A stretch of 53,289 nt of DNA. Origin: a virus. The stretch spans positions 1-53,289 of IMG/VR virus record IMGVR_UViG_3300030101_004884; one strand, 5' to 3'. A program made the translations under genes and the position numbers. Positions 1 through 5,377 of this stretch are shown one piece after another. The notes under the pieces were generated by a model. The model searched no databases. It was given only the letters and a program-made list of their open reading frames with translations, and was not told the DNA's origin. Numbering within the stretch: position 1 is the first letter of the stretch; each line of letters opens with the position of its first letter.

Positions 1-66
1 TCCGCTACTAAATACGGTTTTTACGTTTTTACCCTTGTTTAATACGTTCTCCAGTGCCTTAATCAT
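1..66 (-). CDS. 5' fragment of the junction-spanning gene (same gene as 52966-53256)
   Basis: This is the first 22 codons of the leftward gene that is complete at 52966-53256, duplicated because of the 99-bp end repeat. The ATG is the complement of 64-66. The fragment runs off the left end. Its start overlaps the stop of the upstream 28-codon gene in an ATGA arrangement, showing that the leftward operon continues across the contig junction. It is not a separate gene. Confidence 0.9.
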   Translation of the reverse strand, partial: MIKALENVLNKGKNVKTVFSSG

Positions 67-99
67 GATGCTACCCCTTTAATGTTTTGAGCGATTTCT
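1..99. repeat. Left copy of the 99-bp terminal direct repeat
   Basis: Bases 1-99 are identical to 53191-53289. The copies sit exactly at the two ends of the contig, which is what a circular or circularly permuted genome looks like when an assembler leaves its overlap in place. It could also be a real short terminal redundancy, but the repeat cuts through a gene (52966-53256) with no packaging-site features, so an assembly overlap is more likely. Confidence 0.95.
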
Positions 100-149
100 A
101 TCGCTAGTTTTTTTGTTGTTTCGATGATTTCTCTAATAAGTTTTTTCAT
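63..149 (-). CDS. Small basic/amphipathic peptide, 28 residues
   Basis: A short leftward reading frame (begins MKKLIREIIETTKK, ends IKGVAS). Support is contextual. It has a good Shine-Dalgarno (GAGGTG, 7 bases before the ATG). Its ATG overlaps the stop of the upstream gene (ATGA at 146-149), and its own TGA overlaps the ATG of the next gene (63-66), so it fills the gap exactly. The sequence is Lys/Ile rich and could form one amphipathic helix. No family was recognised. The tight coupling suggests it is translated, probably as a small phage accessory peptide. Confidence 0.6.
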   Translation of the reverse strand: MKKLIREIIETTKKLAIEIAQNIKGVAS

Positions 150-334
150 GAATTCACCTCATCCAAGGGCGAGAAGAAACACTTCTGGCAGCGATGCATG
201 CCATTGAGGCTGTCAACGGTGCTGTGGGTACGAAAAGGTTTTTTACCCTTTGGTGTGCAATCCTCACACACCATAACCATATGGCCAATTTGGCCTGTTG
301 GGAGTTTTACTGCGATTTCATTAATTTTTTTCAT
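146..334 (-). CDS. Small zinc-finger-like protein of the leftward block
   Basis: A protein of 62 residues beginning MKKINEIAVKLPTG. It carries two CxxC pairs (CEDC near residues 23-26, CQKC near 51-54) that could form one zinc site. The reading frame is open further upstream, but the ATG at 334 is preferred because AGGGA lies just before it and the upstream extension is a hydrophobic low-complexity stretch. The stop overlaps the next start (ATGA). No known family was recognised; a small zinc-binding regulator or host-interaction protein is possible. Confidence 0.65.
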   Translation of the reverse strand: MKKINEIAVKLPTGQIGHMVMVCEDCTPKGKKPFRTHSTVDSLNGMHRCQKCFFSPLDEVNS

Positions 335-447
335 AACTGATCCCTGCCTTCCTCTATTTTGTAACACTAAACCCAAGGTATTTACAACACTAACAACACG
401 AAAAACACGAAAAAGATTAAAGACGATGATAACGTGTTGAAATTTAA

Positions 448-744
448 TCATCTTTTAAAGTTTAAATTTCGAGTATCTCTATATCTGGTCTTTTTATAAT
501 CAGGATCTTCGTTTTTTTTCTCGACTCTAAACCCCTTTAGCTCAAATATTTCAAAAAAATTCGTCCCACAATCCTCACATGTCGTAAATAACTCTATACA
601 AGTGTTAGATTTTCGCTTAACAAACCGACTTCCTGGTGCCACCACAAAACGATAAGAACCCTTGTTTTCTCGGCCACATACAGGACATTTTATCTCGTCT
701 CGTTTAGCGTTTTTTCTGTATTCCTTTTGTGATAATTTTTTCAT
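448..744 (-). CDS. Zinc-ribbon protein, paralogue of the gene at 51443-51706
   Basis: A 98-residue protein with CPVCGR near residues 18-22 and CEDCG near 56-60, a two-CxxC zinc ribbon, and a charged C-terminus. The N-terminus (MKKLSQKEYRK) and the second knuckle (CEDCGT-F-E-F-L-G) match the gene at 51443-51706, so the two are paralogues in one leftward operon. The ATG at 744 has a good GAGGGA Shine-Dalgarno; a frame extension to 765 does not. Its start overlaps the stop of the upstream gene (ATGA at 741-744). Function unknown; zinc binding is inferred. Confidence 0.75.
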   Translation of the reverse strand: MKKLSQKEYRKNAKRDEIKCPVCGRENKGSYRFVVAPGSRFVKRKSNTCIELFTTCEDCGTNFFEIFELKGFRVEKKNEDPDYKKTRYRDTRNLNFKR

Positions 745-1193
745 GATAATCCCTCTTTTCTGCATCCCTTCCTACATCCTTCCCACTGACAATTTTCACC
801 ACGCCACCGGAGCCACTTACAGCGAACCTTTAGGAAATGGGCGCTGTCCAGCTCCTGATAAAAAGCACATAGCTCTAAAAGGCCATAAACGTCCTCTTGA
901 TCTAGTGTAAAGTCGTAGCCCCTGGAATGGAGGTCACGGTTAAAACCCCTCACTTTAGCGTGCAAAATGCCGATGATTTGATGTGACTCTAGACCCCTAG
1001 TAGGTTTAAAAAACGCGCTATAGGCTTCTGAGGGGCCTCCTAGAAAGCGAACAGCGCCATTAAAGCATAGCGTGAATTCGAGCATGTCTCCCTTGAGTAG
1101 TTTTTCCTTAAGCCACTTTTCTACTTTTAAGCCCCTGGCGATGGATTCTTTTTTCAATTCTTTCTCTACTTCTATGATTGTTTCTTTTTCCAT
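741..1193 (-). CDS. Uncharacterised protein, first gene of the leftward operon
   Basis: A 150-residue protein starting MEKETIIEVEKELKK, with a charged helical N-terminus and four cysteines near the C-terminus (CKWLRW...C...C...C). The segment LLELCAF around residues 106-112 also occurs in the leftward gene at 8987-9313, suggesting a distant paralogue. The ribosome-binding region (GAAGGAAG then an A-run and CATCATG) nearly matches the leader of the gene at 51443-51706. It is the promoter-proximal gene, directly downstream of the four 60-bp tandem repeats. No function assigned. Confidence 0.75.
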   Translation of the reverse strand: MEKETIIEVEKELKKESIARGLKVEKWLKEKLLKGDMLEFTLCFNGAVRFLGGPSEAYSAFFKPTRGLESHQIIGILHAKVRGFNRDLHSRGYDFTLDQEDVYGLLELCAFYQELDSAHFLKVRCKWLRWRGENCQWEGCRKGCRKEGLS

Positions 1194-1440
1194 GATGTTT
1201 TTTCTTCCTTCTATTTGTTAAACCGTCTCAGTCTTTTAAAACTCGCAGTTCGTAATGATTTTTTTCTCTCACCTGTTAAACGATGCCAGTTATAGATTTC
1301 TCGCATTTGGTAGTCGTTTTTTTCACCTCTCATATACGAAACCAGCTCAAGTGTATTTTTCTGGCAGTTCGCAATGATTTTTTTTCGCTTCTACAAATAA
1401 AACGATTCTCACGTCATTTTCTGACAGTTTAATGTAAAAA
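1194..1440 (-). repeat. Four degenerate 60-bp tandem repeats upstream of the leftward operon
   Basis: Four units start at 1211, 1271, 1331 and 1391, a period of exactly 60 bp. Shared features on the top strand are a run of T, a purine-poor block, 'TTAAACG/AAAACGA' near the unit start and 'GCAGTTCG-AATGATTTTTTT' near the unit end. On the leftward strand each unit contains a purine-rich Shine-Dalgarno-like stretch followed by an A-run and ATCATT, like the real leader of the gene starting at 1193. They may be decayed tandem copies of that gene leader, or binding sites for a regulator. Confidence 0.7.
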
Positions 1441-1487
1441 AAAGCAATAAAGGATATGTAGGACTATAAGTAGCTGATTTTATTGAC

Positions 1488-1772
1488 GTTACAAAAGTAA
1501 CAAAACGAAAATAAAAATGTAACCGCTAAAAGTCTTTTGTTTTCAATACGTTAGGCTATAAATTGGGCCTGAGTTACAAAACACAAAAAATTTACCCTAC
1601 CTATATAGAGAATTGAATTATGGATGTGATCTGTGTTGGGTGGGAAATTTATTCTCAGTATATATGGTTTTGTTTGTAACTTTGTAACTCTATTATTTTT
1701 CTTAGTTAAGTGTCTCTAAATTAAAAGCTTTTTCGGTTACAACAAATTGTAACTCTTTTGTCGCCTTGTTAC
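1488..1772. repeat. Array of nine GTTAC/GTAAC motifs
   Basis: GTTAC or its complement GTAAC occurs at 1488, 1497, 1519, 1573, 1676, 1684, 1736, 1749 and 1768. About half a hit would be expected by chance in 285 bp. Several extend to GTTACAA. The pair at 1736-1753 forms a perfect inverted repeat with 7-bp arms (GTTACAA ... TTGTAAC), and 1488-1501 is also inverted. The surroundings are AT rich and have no convincing gene. They look like recognition sites for a phage replication or regulatory protein. Confidence 0.6.
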
Positions 1773-1886
1773 CCTATTGATTTATAAGGGTTTTCTATTA
1801 TCAACCACACGGTCAATATAGGGTTGAAATGGCGCTCTTGTATGTGTTTGATATATAAGAACTTTTTAGGGCCTATTTTTAGCGTT

Positions 1887-1903
1887 TTGGCACGATTCTT
1901 GCG
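1887..1903 (+). promoter_or_regulatory. Sigma-54 type promoter match
   Basis: TTGGCACGATTCTTGCG fits the sigma-54 consensus YTGGCACGRNNNTTGCW at every defined base except the last. The GG (-24) and GC (-12) spacing is right. Transcription would start near 1914 and run rightwards through the palindromes and iterons towards the gene at 2600. Sigma-54 promoters need an enhancer-binding activator; none is encoded here, so a host activator would be needed. The match is direct; its use is inferred. Confidence 0.5.
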
Positions 1904-1978
1904 ACACTGAACATGTTTTCAGCAATAACTGCGAAGATACGCGCCGATTTTTGCCATTTTGACAAACTTTTGCAGATG

Positions 1979-2018
1979 TATGGTATTTTTACCATATCGA
2001 TACGTGAATCCGGTTCAC
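1979..2018. promoter_or_regulatory. Two adjacent palindromes (operator or origin elements)
   Basis: TATGGTA-TTTT-TACCATA (1979-1996) is a perfect inverted repeat with 7-bp arms. It is followed by GTGAA-TCCGG-TTCAC (2004-2018) with 5-bp arms. Both sit between the sigma-54-like promoter and the iteron array, where operators or origin-binding sites would be expected. No hairpin-plus-T-run is present, so they are not terminators. Confidence 0.5.
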
Positions 2019-2019
2019 G

Positions 2020-2068
2020 AAAAAACTTTTAAAAGGGGGGGGTTGAAAAAAACTTTTAAAAGGGGGGG
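2020..2068 (-). repeat. Two copies of a C-run / CTTTTAAAAG / T-run element
   Basis: Two tandem copies (about 2020-2042 and 2045-2068) of a composite that reads, on the leftward strand, a C-run, the 10-bp palindrome CTTTTAAAAG, then a T-run. The second copy is preceded by GGGGGAC, so G-run and C-run could pair. Similar copies lie at 48294-48320, 51079-51106 and 52162-52185, with a degenerate one at 50553-50577. Confidence 0.7.
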
Positions 2069-2090
2069 TCCCCCTTCTCTGGCCTCGCTC

Positions 2091-2236
2091 GCCCGTCAGA
2101 ATTTTGACACGTCAGAATTTTGACACGTCAGATTTCTGGCGTCATTTTTCTGACACGTCAAATCACTGACGCGCCAGATTGTTGACACGTCAAATTTGTG
2201 GCGTCAAATCGATGACGCGCCAAAAAATTGGCGCTA
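2091..2236. repeat. Iteron array (14/16-bp direct repeats), candidate replication origin
   Basis: About nine head-to-tail units. Boundaries at 2105, 2121, 2137, 2151, 2167, 2183, 2199, 2213 and 2229 give spacings of 16,16,14,16,16,16,14,16. The 16-bp units resemble TGACACGTCAGATTTT or TGACGCGCCAGATTGT; the 14-bp units begin TGGCGTCA. Regular iterons beside AT-rich DNA (2237-2560) are typical of origins bound by an initiator protein. No known initiator gene was recognised next to it; the genes at 2600-4242 are possible partners only by position. Confidence 0.65.
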
Positions 2237-2522
2237 GAAATTGCGAAATTCAAATTCTACTTTTTATATGCAAATTTGGTGCCAATTATCGCTTCACCTC
2301 CCAATTATTTTTTCGCCTAATTCAATTATATATAGGGCAAAAAACAAGGTTTTAAGCCCCTTGAATTAGATCCTGGAATTAGATCCTAAATTGCCGCGTC
2401 AATCGGTGCAAATTGGGCAAAATTCAAAATATGATTTTTTATTTTTTACAATTATTTTTTAGCCTAAAATTAAAAGCCTTATTTTTCATCTGTTTATGCT
2501 TTTCTTTTTGTTGTTTTTTTTA
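2237..2522. other. AT-rich non-coding stretch after the iterons
   Basis: About 290 bp of AT-rich sequence with no supported gene, containing the repeated phrases 'TTGAATTAGATCCT / GGAATTAGATCCT' near 2360-2390 and long T-runs near 2430-2520. Its position after the iteron array fits a DNA-unwinding region. I see nothing else in it. Confidence 0.4.
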
Positions 2523-2551
2523 TTGTTTTCATTGTTTAAAATGTTTATAAA
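2523..2551 (+). promoter_or_regulatory. Sigma-70-like promoter for the 2600-4242 genes
   Basis: TTGTTT at 2523-2528 and TATAAA at 2546-2551 are separated by 17 bp, the ideal spacing. Initiation near 2558 would leave a leader of about 40 nt before the ATG at 2600. The match is read by eye in an AT-rich region, so a chance fit is possible. Confidence 0.45.
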
Positions 2552-2599
2552 GAGATCACTCTTTAAGAGAATGAACACTAAAAAAAGAAGGGATCAAAA

Positions 2600-2860
2600 A
2601 TGAAAATAGAAATCAACGAGGATTGCAATATCTGCACCGATTGTCTTTTGTATCTGGTCAATGGCGAGGAACCACACAACGAGGATCCGCAGCACCCTTT
2701 TGATGGTACAGGCAACAATACAAAATATTTTTCGTTTTCTTTGAAGAGCGAAGAAACATTTTTTAGCCATACAAGGTGTGATAACTGCCTAAGGCCTTTG
2801 GCTGGTGATCGACACAATGGTGATTTAATAGCTTACAAGACCGAAAAAAAAGAAGGATAA
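2600..2860 (+). CDS. Small cysteine-rich protein
   Basis: An 86-residue acidic protein (MKIEINEDCNICTDC...) with CNICTDC near residues 9-15 and CDNC near 56-59, which could hold a zinc ion. The start follows AAGAAGGG with suitable spacing. It is the first gene of a rightward four-gene unit directly after the iteron region and ends 6 bases before the next gene. No family was recognised. Confidence 0.7.
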   Translation: MKIEINEDCNICTDCLLYLVNGEEPHNEDPQHPFDGTGNNTKYFSFSLKSEETFFSHTRCDNCLRPLAGDRHNGDLIAYKTEKKEG

Positions 2861-2866
2861 AAAACA

Positions 2867-3202
2867 ATGAAAAAACTAAATAAAAAAGAAAAAGAGATAT
2901 TTGTAAAACTTGAGAGCCTTCACTTGATGAAGGCTGATCTTAAATCGTCTTTGGCGTCAATTGCGGCACAAATTGCAGCCTATGAATTGCAATTACAAAC
3001 CATTGATCAACGTAAGTTAATCAACGGTAAATTATGGCATAACGGAATTGAGTTATACACGTTTAAAAGAACAACGTGTAAACACAAGAGCGTAGCAATT
3101 GATCTTGTGGAACGTCACGGAATCCCACGGAAAGATCTTGAGGAAGCAATTGAAAAGCATTCAAAGACTAATCAATCATTAAAAACTAAATTAGCATTAT
3201 AG
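2867..3202 (+). CDS. Uncharacterised coiled-coil protein
   Basis: A 111-residue Lys/Glu/Leu-rich protein. Residues 1-50 are predicted by eye to be helical with heptad-like leucines (LESLHLMKADLKSS...IAAYELQLQ). The C-terminal half is basic. The Shine-Dalgarno (GAAGGA) precedes the ATG. It lies between two other small genes of the same unit. A structural or nucleic-acid-associated role is possible, but no family was recognised. Confidence 0.7.
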   Translation: MKKLNKKEKEIFVKLESLHLMKADLKSSLASIAAQIAAYELQLQTIDQRKLINGKLWHNGIELYTFKRTTCKHKSVAIDLVERHGIPRKDLEEAIEKHSKTNQSLKTKLAL

Positions 3203-3211
3203 GGGTTCAAA

Positions 3212-3445
3212 ATGAAAAAAACGTTAATTCATGTGACTAACGACGAAACGCAAGAAACCAAAACGTATAGGGTTGTAGGCATGACCCATAGCGGATCAAG
3301 GGGCTTGGAGTACCAATTAAGTCCTGATCAACCCTTCGACGGTTTGGTTCATAGCGTTTGCCATGCGCCACCGGATGGAGTTTTAAGGTTTAAGTCAAGT
3401 GGTAATACATACCGAATTGAACACGTTGAAAGGGGCATATCATGA
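3212..3445 (+). CDS. Uncharacterised small protein
   Basis: A 77-residue protein (MKKTLIHVTNDETQETKTYR) with beta-rich character and a central MTHSGSRGLEYQL motif. It follows AGGGG and its TGA overlaps the ATG of the next gene (ATGA at 3442-3445), so it is translationally coupled to the conserved protein downstream. No family was recognised. Confidence 0.7.
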   Translation: MKKTLIHVTNDETQETKTYRVVGMTHSGSRGLEYQLSPDQPFDGLVHSVCHAPPDGVLRFKSSGNTYRIEHVERGIS

Positions 3446-4242
3446 GACAGTCAGTAAGGATCGGCGCATATGGCGATCCTTTTGCAGTGCCTAAAAACAT
3501 ATGGGAAAAGCTTTTTAAGGGCAGATCAAAGATCAAGCATAGGAGAAAAGACCTACCCGATCTTGGTTGGATCTTATATCGTGGCCCGTCTATGTTTGAT
3601 CCTAAGACTGAGATCGTGTTGATAGCTACTCGCAATTCGAGAAACATTAAAACTGGTAACATGATCCAGTTATGGATCTTACTTGTGGACATAGCGCCAC
3701 ACGAAGCCACAAAGGAATTGAAAGCTATTTGTGGTGGCTGTTTATATCGGCACGATCTAGCCGACAAGGGCAAAGGTGGCTGTTATGTGTTAAGGCATAA
3801 CGCTCCCTTAAGCATCTGGCGATCTTTTCACTCTGGTAAATATTCAACCGATACCGATCAAGCTTTTGACTTCATAGCAGATCAGATCGATCGCTATGGA
3901 TACACGGGATATAGTGAAGGCTCAATTCGTTTCTTAAACAGTAGAATAAAAGAGAAAGCGCAAAACGCTGAATTTCTAGCGTCTAAAATTATGTTGTCGG
4001 CCAAGTCTCAAATTGAAGCCTTGGAATTACAGCGTAAAGGCTTTAAAACATTTCGACCCGTTGGTTCGCTTGACGAAATGATAGAAGGCGAAACGCTTTG
4101 CGAGTCGGACAAAAACGATCTTCAGTGTGAAGAGTGTCTTAAGTGTGACGCTAAAAACGGATCGATCGTTGTGCTTGCTCATGGGGCAAAAAAGAAAACT
4201 GTATTACATACTATTGGATCCCTAAAACGCGCAACCGCTTAA
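3442..4242 (+). CDS. Conserved phage/plasmid protein, DUF7227-like
   Basis: A 266-residue protein. It carries the motif pattern I associate with a family of phage and plasmid proteins: an N-terminal 'VRIGAYGDPFAVPKNIWEKL', a central 'KGGCYVLRHNAPLSIWRSF', 'YTGYSEGSIRF', and a C-terminal cysteine cluster (TLCESDKNDLQCEECLKCDAKNGSIVVLAHG) that may bind zinc. The family function is not known to me. It is the last gene of its unit, followed by a strong terminator at 4270. Position next to the iterons makes a replication role possible but unproven. The family label is from memory. Confidence 0.65.
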   Translation: MRQSVRIGAYGDPFAVPKNIWEKLFKGRSKIKHRRKDLPDLGWILYRGPSMFDPKTEIVLIATRNSRNIKTGNMIQLWILLVDIAPHEATKELKAICGGCLYRHDLADKGKGGCYVLRHNAPLSIWRSFHSGKYSTDTDQAFDFIADQIDRYGYTGYSEGSIRFLNSRIKEKAQNAEFLASKIMLSAKSQIEALELQRKGFKTFRPVGSLDEMIEGETLCESDKNDLQCEECLKCDAKNGSIVVLAHGAKKKTVLHTIGSLKRATA

Positions 4243-4269
4243 GCCCTATCGCCTAACCCTAACAAAACG

Positions 4270-4295
4270 AGCCCCCTTTAAAGGGGGCTTTTTTT
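4270..4295 (+). terminator. Strong intrinsic terminator after the 2600-4242 unit
   Basis: AGCCCCCTTT at 4270-4279 pairs perfectly with AAAGGGGGCT at 4280-4289 and is followed by a run of T to 4295. On the opposite strand the hairpin is followed by CGTTTTGTT, so it could also stop leftward transcripts arriving from the repeat region. Confidence 0.9.
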
Positions 4296-4303
4296 ATGCC
4301 TTG

Positions 4304-4411
4304 CGTTCGTCGTTCGTTCGTCGTTCGTCGTCCGTCGTTCGTTCGTCGTTCGTTCGTCGTCCGTCGTTCGTTCGTCGTTCGTCGTTCGTTCGTCGTTCGT
4401 CGTCCGTCGTT
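4304..4411. repeat. Low-complexity GTTCGTC-type tandem repeat
   Basis: About 108 bp made almost entirely of GTTC, GTC and GTCC words (for example GTTCGTTCGTCGTTCGTC), with variants containing GTCCGTC. Open frames on both strands are a by-product of the repeat: VRRSF-type on one strand, RTTNDE-type on the other. It starts just after the 4270 terminator and ends just before the sigma-54-like cluster, so a leftward transcript from that cluster would consist largely of this repeat. Confidence 0.85.
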
Positions 4412-4432
4412 GAAAAAATCGATACCTTTTTT

Positions 4433-4449
4433 TTGGTCCTATACTTGCA
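4433..4449 (+). promoter_or_regulatory. Weak sigma-54-like site
   Basis: TTGGTCCTATACTTGCA keeps the GG and GC dinucleotides at -24/-12 spacing and a perfect TTGCA, but lacks CACG. Taken alone it would not be convincing. It is listed because it belongs to a set of four evenly arranged sites. Confidence 0.25.
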
Positions 4450-4452
4450 TTA

Positions 4453-4469
4453 TGCAAGATCGGTGCCAC
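4453..4469 (-). promoter_or_regulatory. Sigma-54-like promoter, leftward
   Basis: On the leftward strand GTGGCACCGATCTTGCA matches YTGGCACGRNNNTTGCW with two mismatches and correct spacing. Initiation near 4442 would transcribe the GTTCGTC repeat and end at the 4270-4289 hairpin, giving an RNA of roughly 180 nt. It forms an imperfect inverted repeat with the rightward site at 4474-4490; their -24 elements are separated by 6 bp. Confidence 0.4.
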
Positions 4470-4473
4470 TTTT

Positions 4474-4490
4474 TTGGCATGAACCTTGCA
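4474..4490 (+). promoter_or_regulatory. Sigma-54-like promoter, rightward
   Basis: TTGGCATGAACCTTGCA matches the sigma-54 consensus with one mismatch and correct -24/-12 spacing. Initiation near 4500 would transcribe a stretch without genes up to the hairpins at 4929-5142. Confidence 0.45.
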
Positions 4491-4535
4491 ATAATGCAAT
4501 TACCATACCCGAACCAAATTCTGTTTTTGTTGGCA

Positions 4536-4552
4536 TGCAAGTTCCGTGCCAG
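4536..4552 (-). promoter_or_regulatory. Perfect sigma-54 consensus promoter, leftward
   Basis: On the leftward strand CTGGCACGGAACTTGCA fits YTGGCACGRNNNTTGCW at all defined positions. Initiation near 4525 would run leftwards through the other sites and the GTTCGTC repeat to the 4270-4289 hairpin, about 260 nt with no gene on that strand. Confidence 0.55.
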
Positions 4553-4928
4553 GCCCCCTACCACAACCCAGCGCCAAATTAAGCCCTGAAGGTATCCCAC
4601 CTTTGATTACATTAAAAAAGGCCGCCCTTTCAGACGACCCTAGTTGGCCCGACGTTTATGTGGTTTAATACAGGCTCCAAACAATAAAAGCACAATCGAC
4701 AAGCTAGGCCAAGTTTTATTTTCTAGAAATTGCGCTTGCCCAAAAACTGATCGGCCAATTTACAAAAAAACAAATTTTAAGCTGTTTTTGTCAAGGGACA
4801 TTTAGCATCCCCCCTTATTTGTCCCTAGTCATAATCGTTATGCAAACAATAAAGACAATGTAGCTTTTATCGCTAATATATGTTGCAAAAACAGCATTAT
4901 GGACATATTATCTGCACATCACAAAAAA
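4553..4928. other. Non-coding stretch between the sigma-54-like cluster and stacked hairpins
   Basis: About 375 bp with no supported gene on either strand. It is AT rich with scattered short inverted repeats. It could be the body of an untranslated RNA started at 4500 and ended at the 4929-4970 hairpin, but no known RNA family was recognised. Confidence 0.4.
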
Positions 4929-4970
4929 AGCAGCGGTTTTAACCCCTTCCTTTCCGCTGCTACTTCTTTT
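4929..4970 (+). terminator. Terminator-like hairpin 1 (bidirectional)
   Basis: AGCAGCGG (4929-4936) pairs with CCGCTGCT (4954-4961), followed by ACTTCTTTTTTG. An A-run precedes the stem, so it could also act leftwards. Confidence 0.75.
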
Positions 4971-4985
4971 TTGTTTGGTAGTTTT

Positions 4986-5017
4986 CCTCCCCTTGTTCGC
5001 GCAGGGGGAGGTTTTTT
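4986..5017 (+). terminator. Terminator-like hairpin 2
   Basis: CCTCCCC (4986-4992) pairs with GGGGAGG (5005-5011) and is followed by six T (5012-5017). It lies 16 bp after hairpin 1. Confidence 0.75.
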
Positions 5018-5087
5018 ATGGCTTAAGTGCTTGCGCCTAAAGATCCTGTGTGATCTTATACGTTTAACACAAGACCCATGTGTTGCG

Positions 5088-5142
5088 GCGACTCCAGGTG
5101 AACGCTCCCCCAAAAAACCATCATCTGGGGTCGCTTCTTTTA
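5088..5142 (+). terminator. Terminator-like hairpin 3 in the leader of the 5160 gene
   Basis: GCGACTCCAG (5088-5097) pairs with CTGGGGTCGC (5125-5134) through ten positions including one T-G wobble, then TTCTTTTA. It stands immediately upstream of the Shine-Dalgarno of the gene at 5160. A smaller hairpin, AAGATC...GATCTT (5040-5057), precedes it. This could be an attenuator. Confidence 0.55.
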
Positions 5143-5159
5143 TTGGGTAGGGAGTTTTT

Positions 5160-5372
5160 ATGAAGTTACTGGCTGGTGTCGTCGTGTTCGCATCAATTTT
5201 TGGCGCGATCCCTTTTTTGCTTTTCGCCCACCTTCCGGCTTATGCGGCGGTATCGATAAACCTTCTTGTATCAGGGTTGATATTGGGTTTGATGTCTAAT
5301 GCGTCGAAGGAACAAGAAAGACCAGCTAAGCCTCTCACCACCGAAGAACTTATTAGATTGATGAAGAGGTAG
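5160..5372 (+). CDS. Small two-helix membrane protein
   Basis: A 70-residue protein with two hydrophobic segments (about residues 3-25 and 29-46) and a basic C-terminal tail (TTEELIRLMKR). TAGGGAG precedes the ATG. It is the first gene after the stacked hairpins and ends 5 bases before the nuclease-like gene. A small inner-membrane phage protein (superinfection exclusion or holin-like) is possible but not shown. Confidence 0.6.
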   Translation: MKLLAGVVVFASIFGAIPFLLFAHLPAYAAVSINLLVSGLILGLMSNASKEQERPAKPLTTEELIRLMKR

Positions 5373-5377
5373 GCGTC

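Noticed and set aside
1573-1860. Possible small genes in the GTTAC region
   Set aside because: Stops are frequent in all frames and no start has a convincing ribosome site.
1194-2599. CRISPR-like array in the repeat region
   Set aside because: The repeats are degenerate and contiguous, without unique spacers or a conserved palindromic repeat; iteron and leader-type repeats fit better.
4278-4589. Open frames across the GTTCGTC repeat on both strands (RTTNDE-type and VRRSF-type)
   Set aside because: The frames stay open only because the repeat has no stop triplets; there is no Shine-Dalgarno and they run through the terminator hairpin or the sigma-54-like sites.
5018-5087. Possible tRNA between the stacked hairpins
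   Set aside because: No T-arm sequence and no acceptor-stem pairing; only a small AAGATC/GATCTT hairpin.
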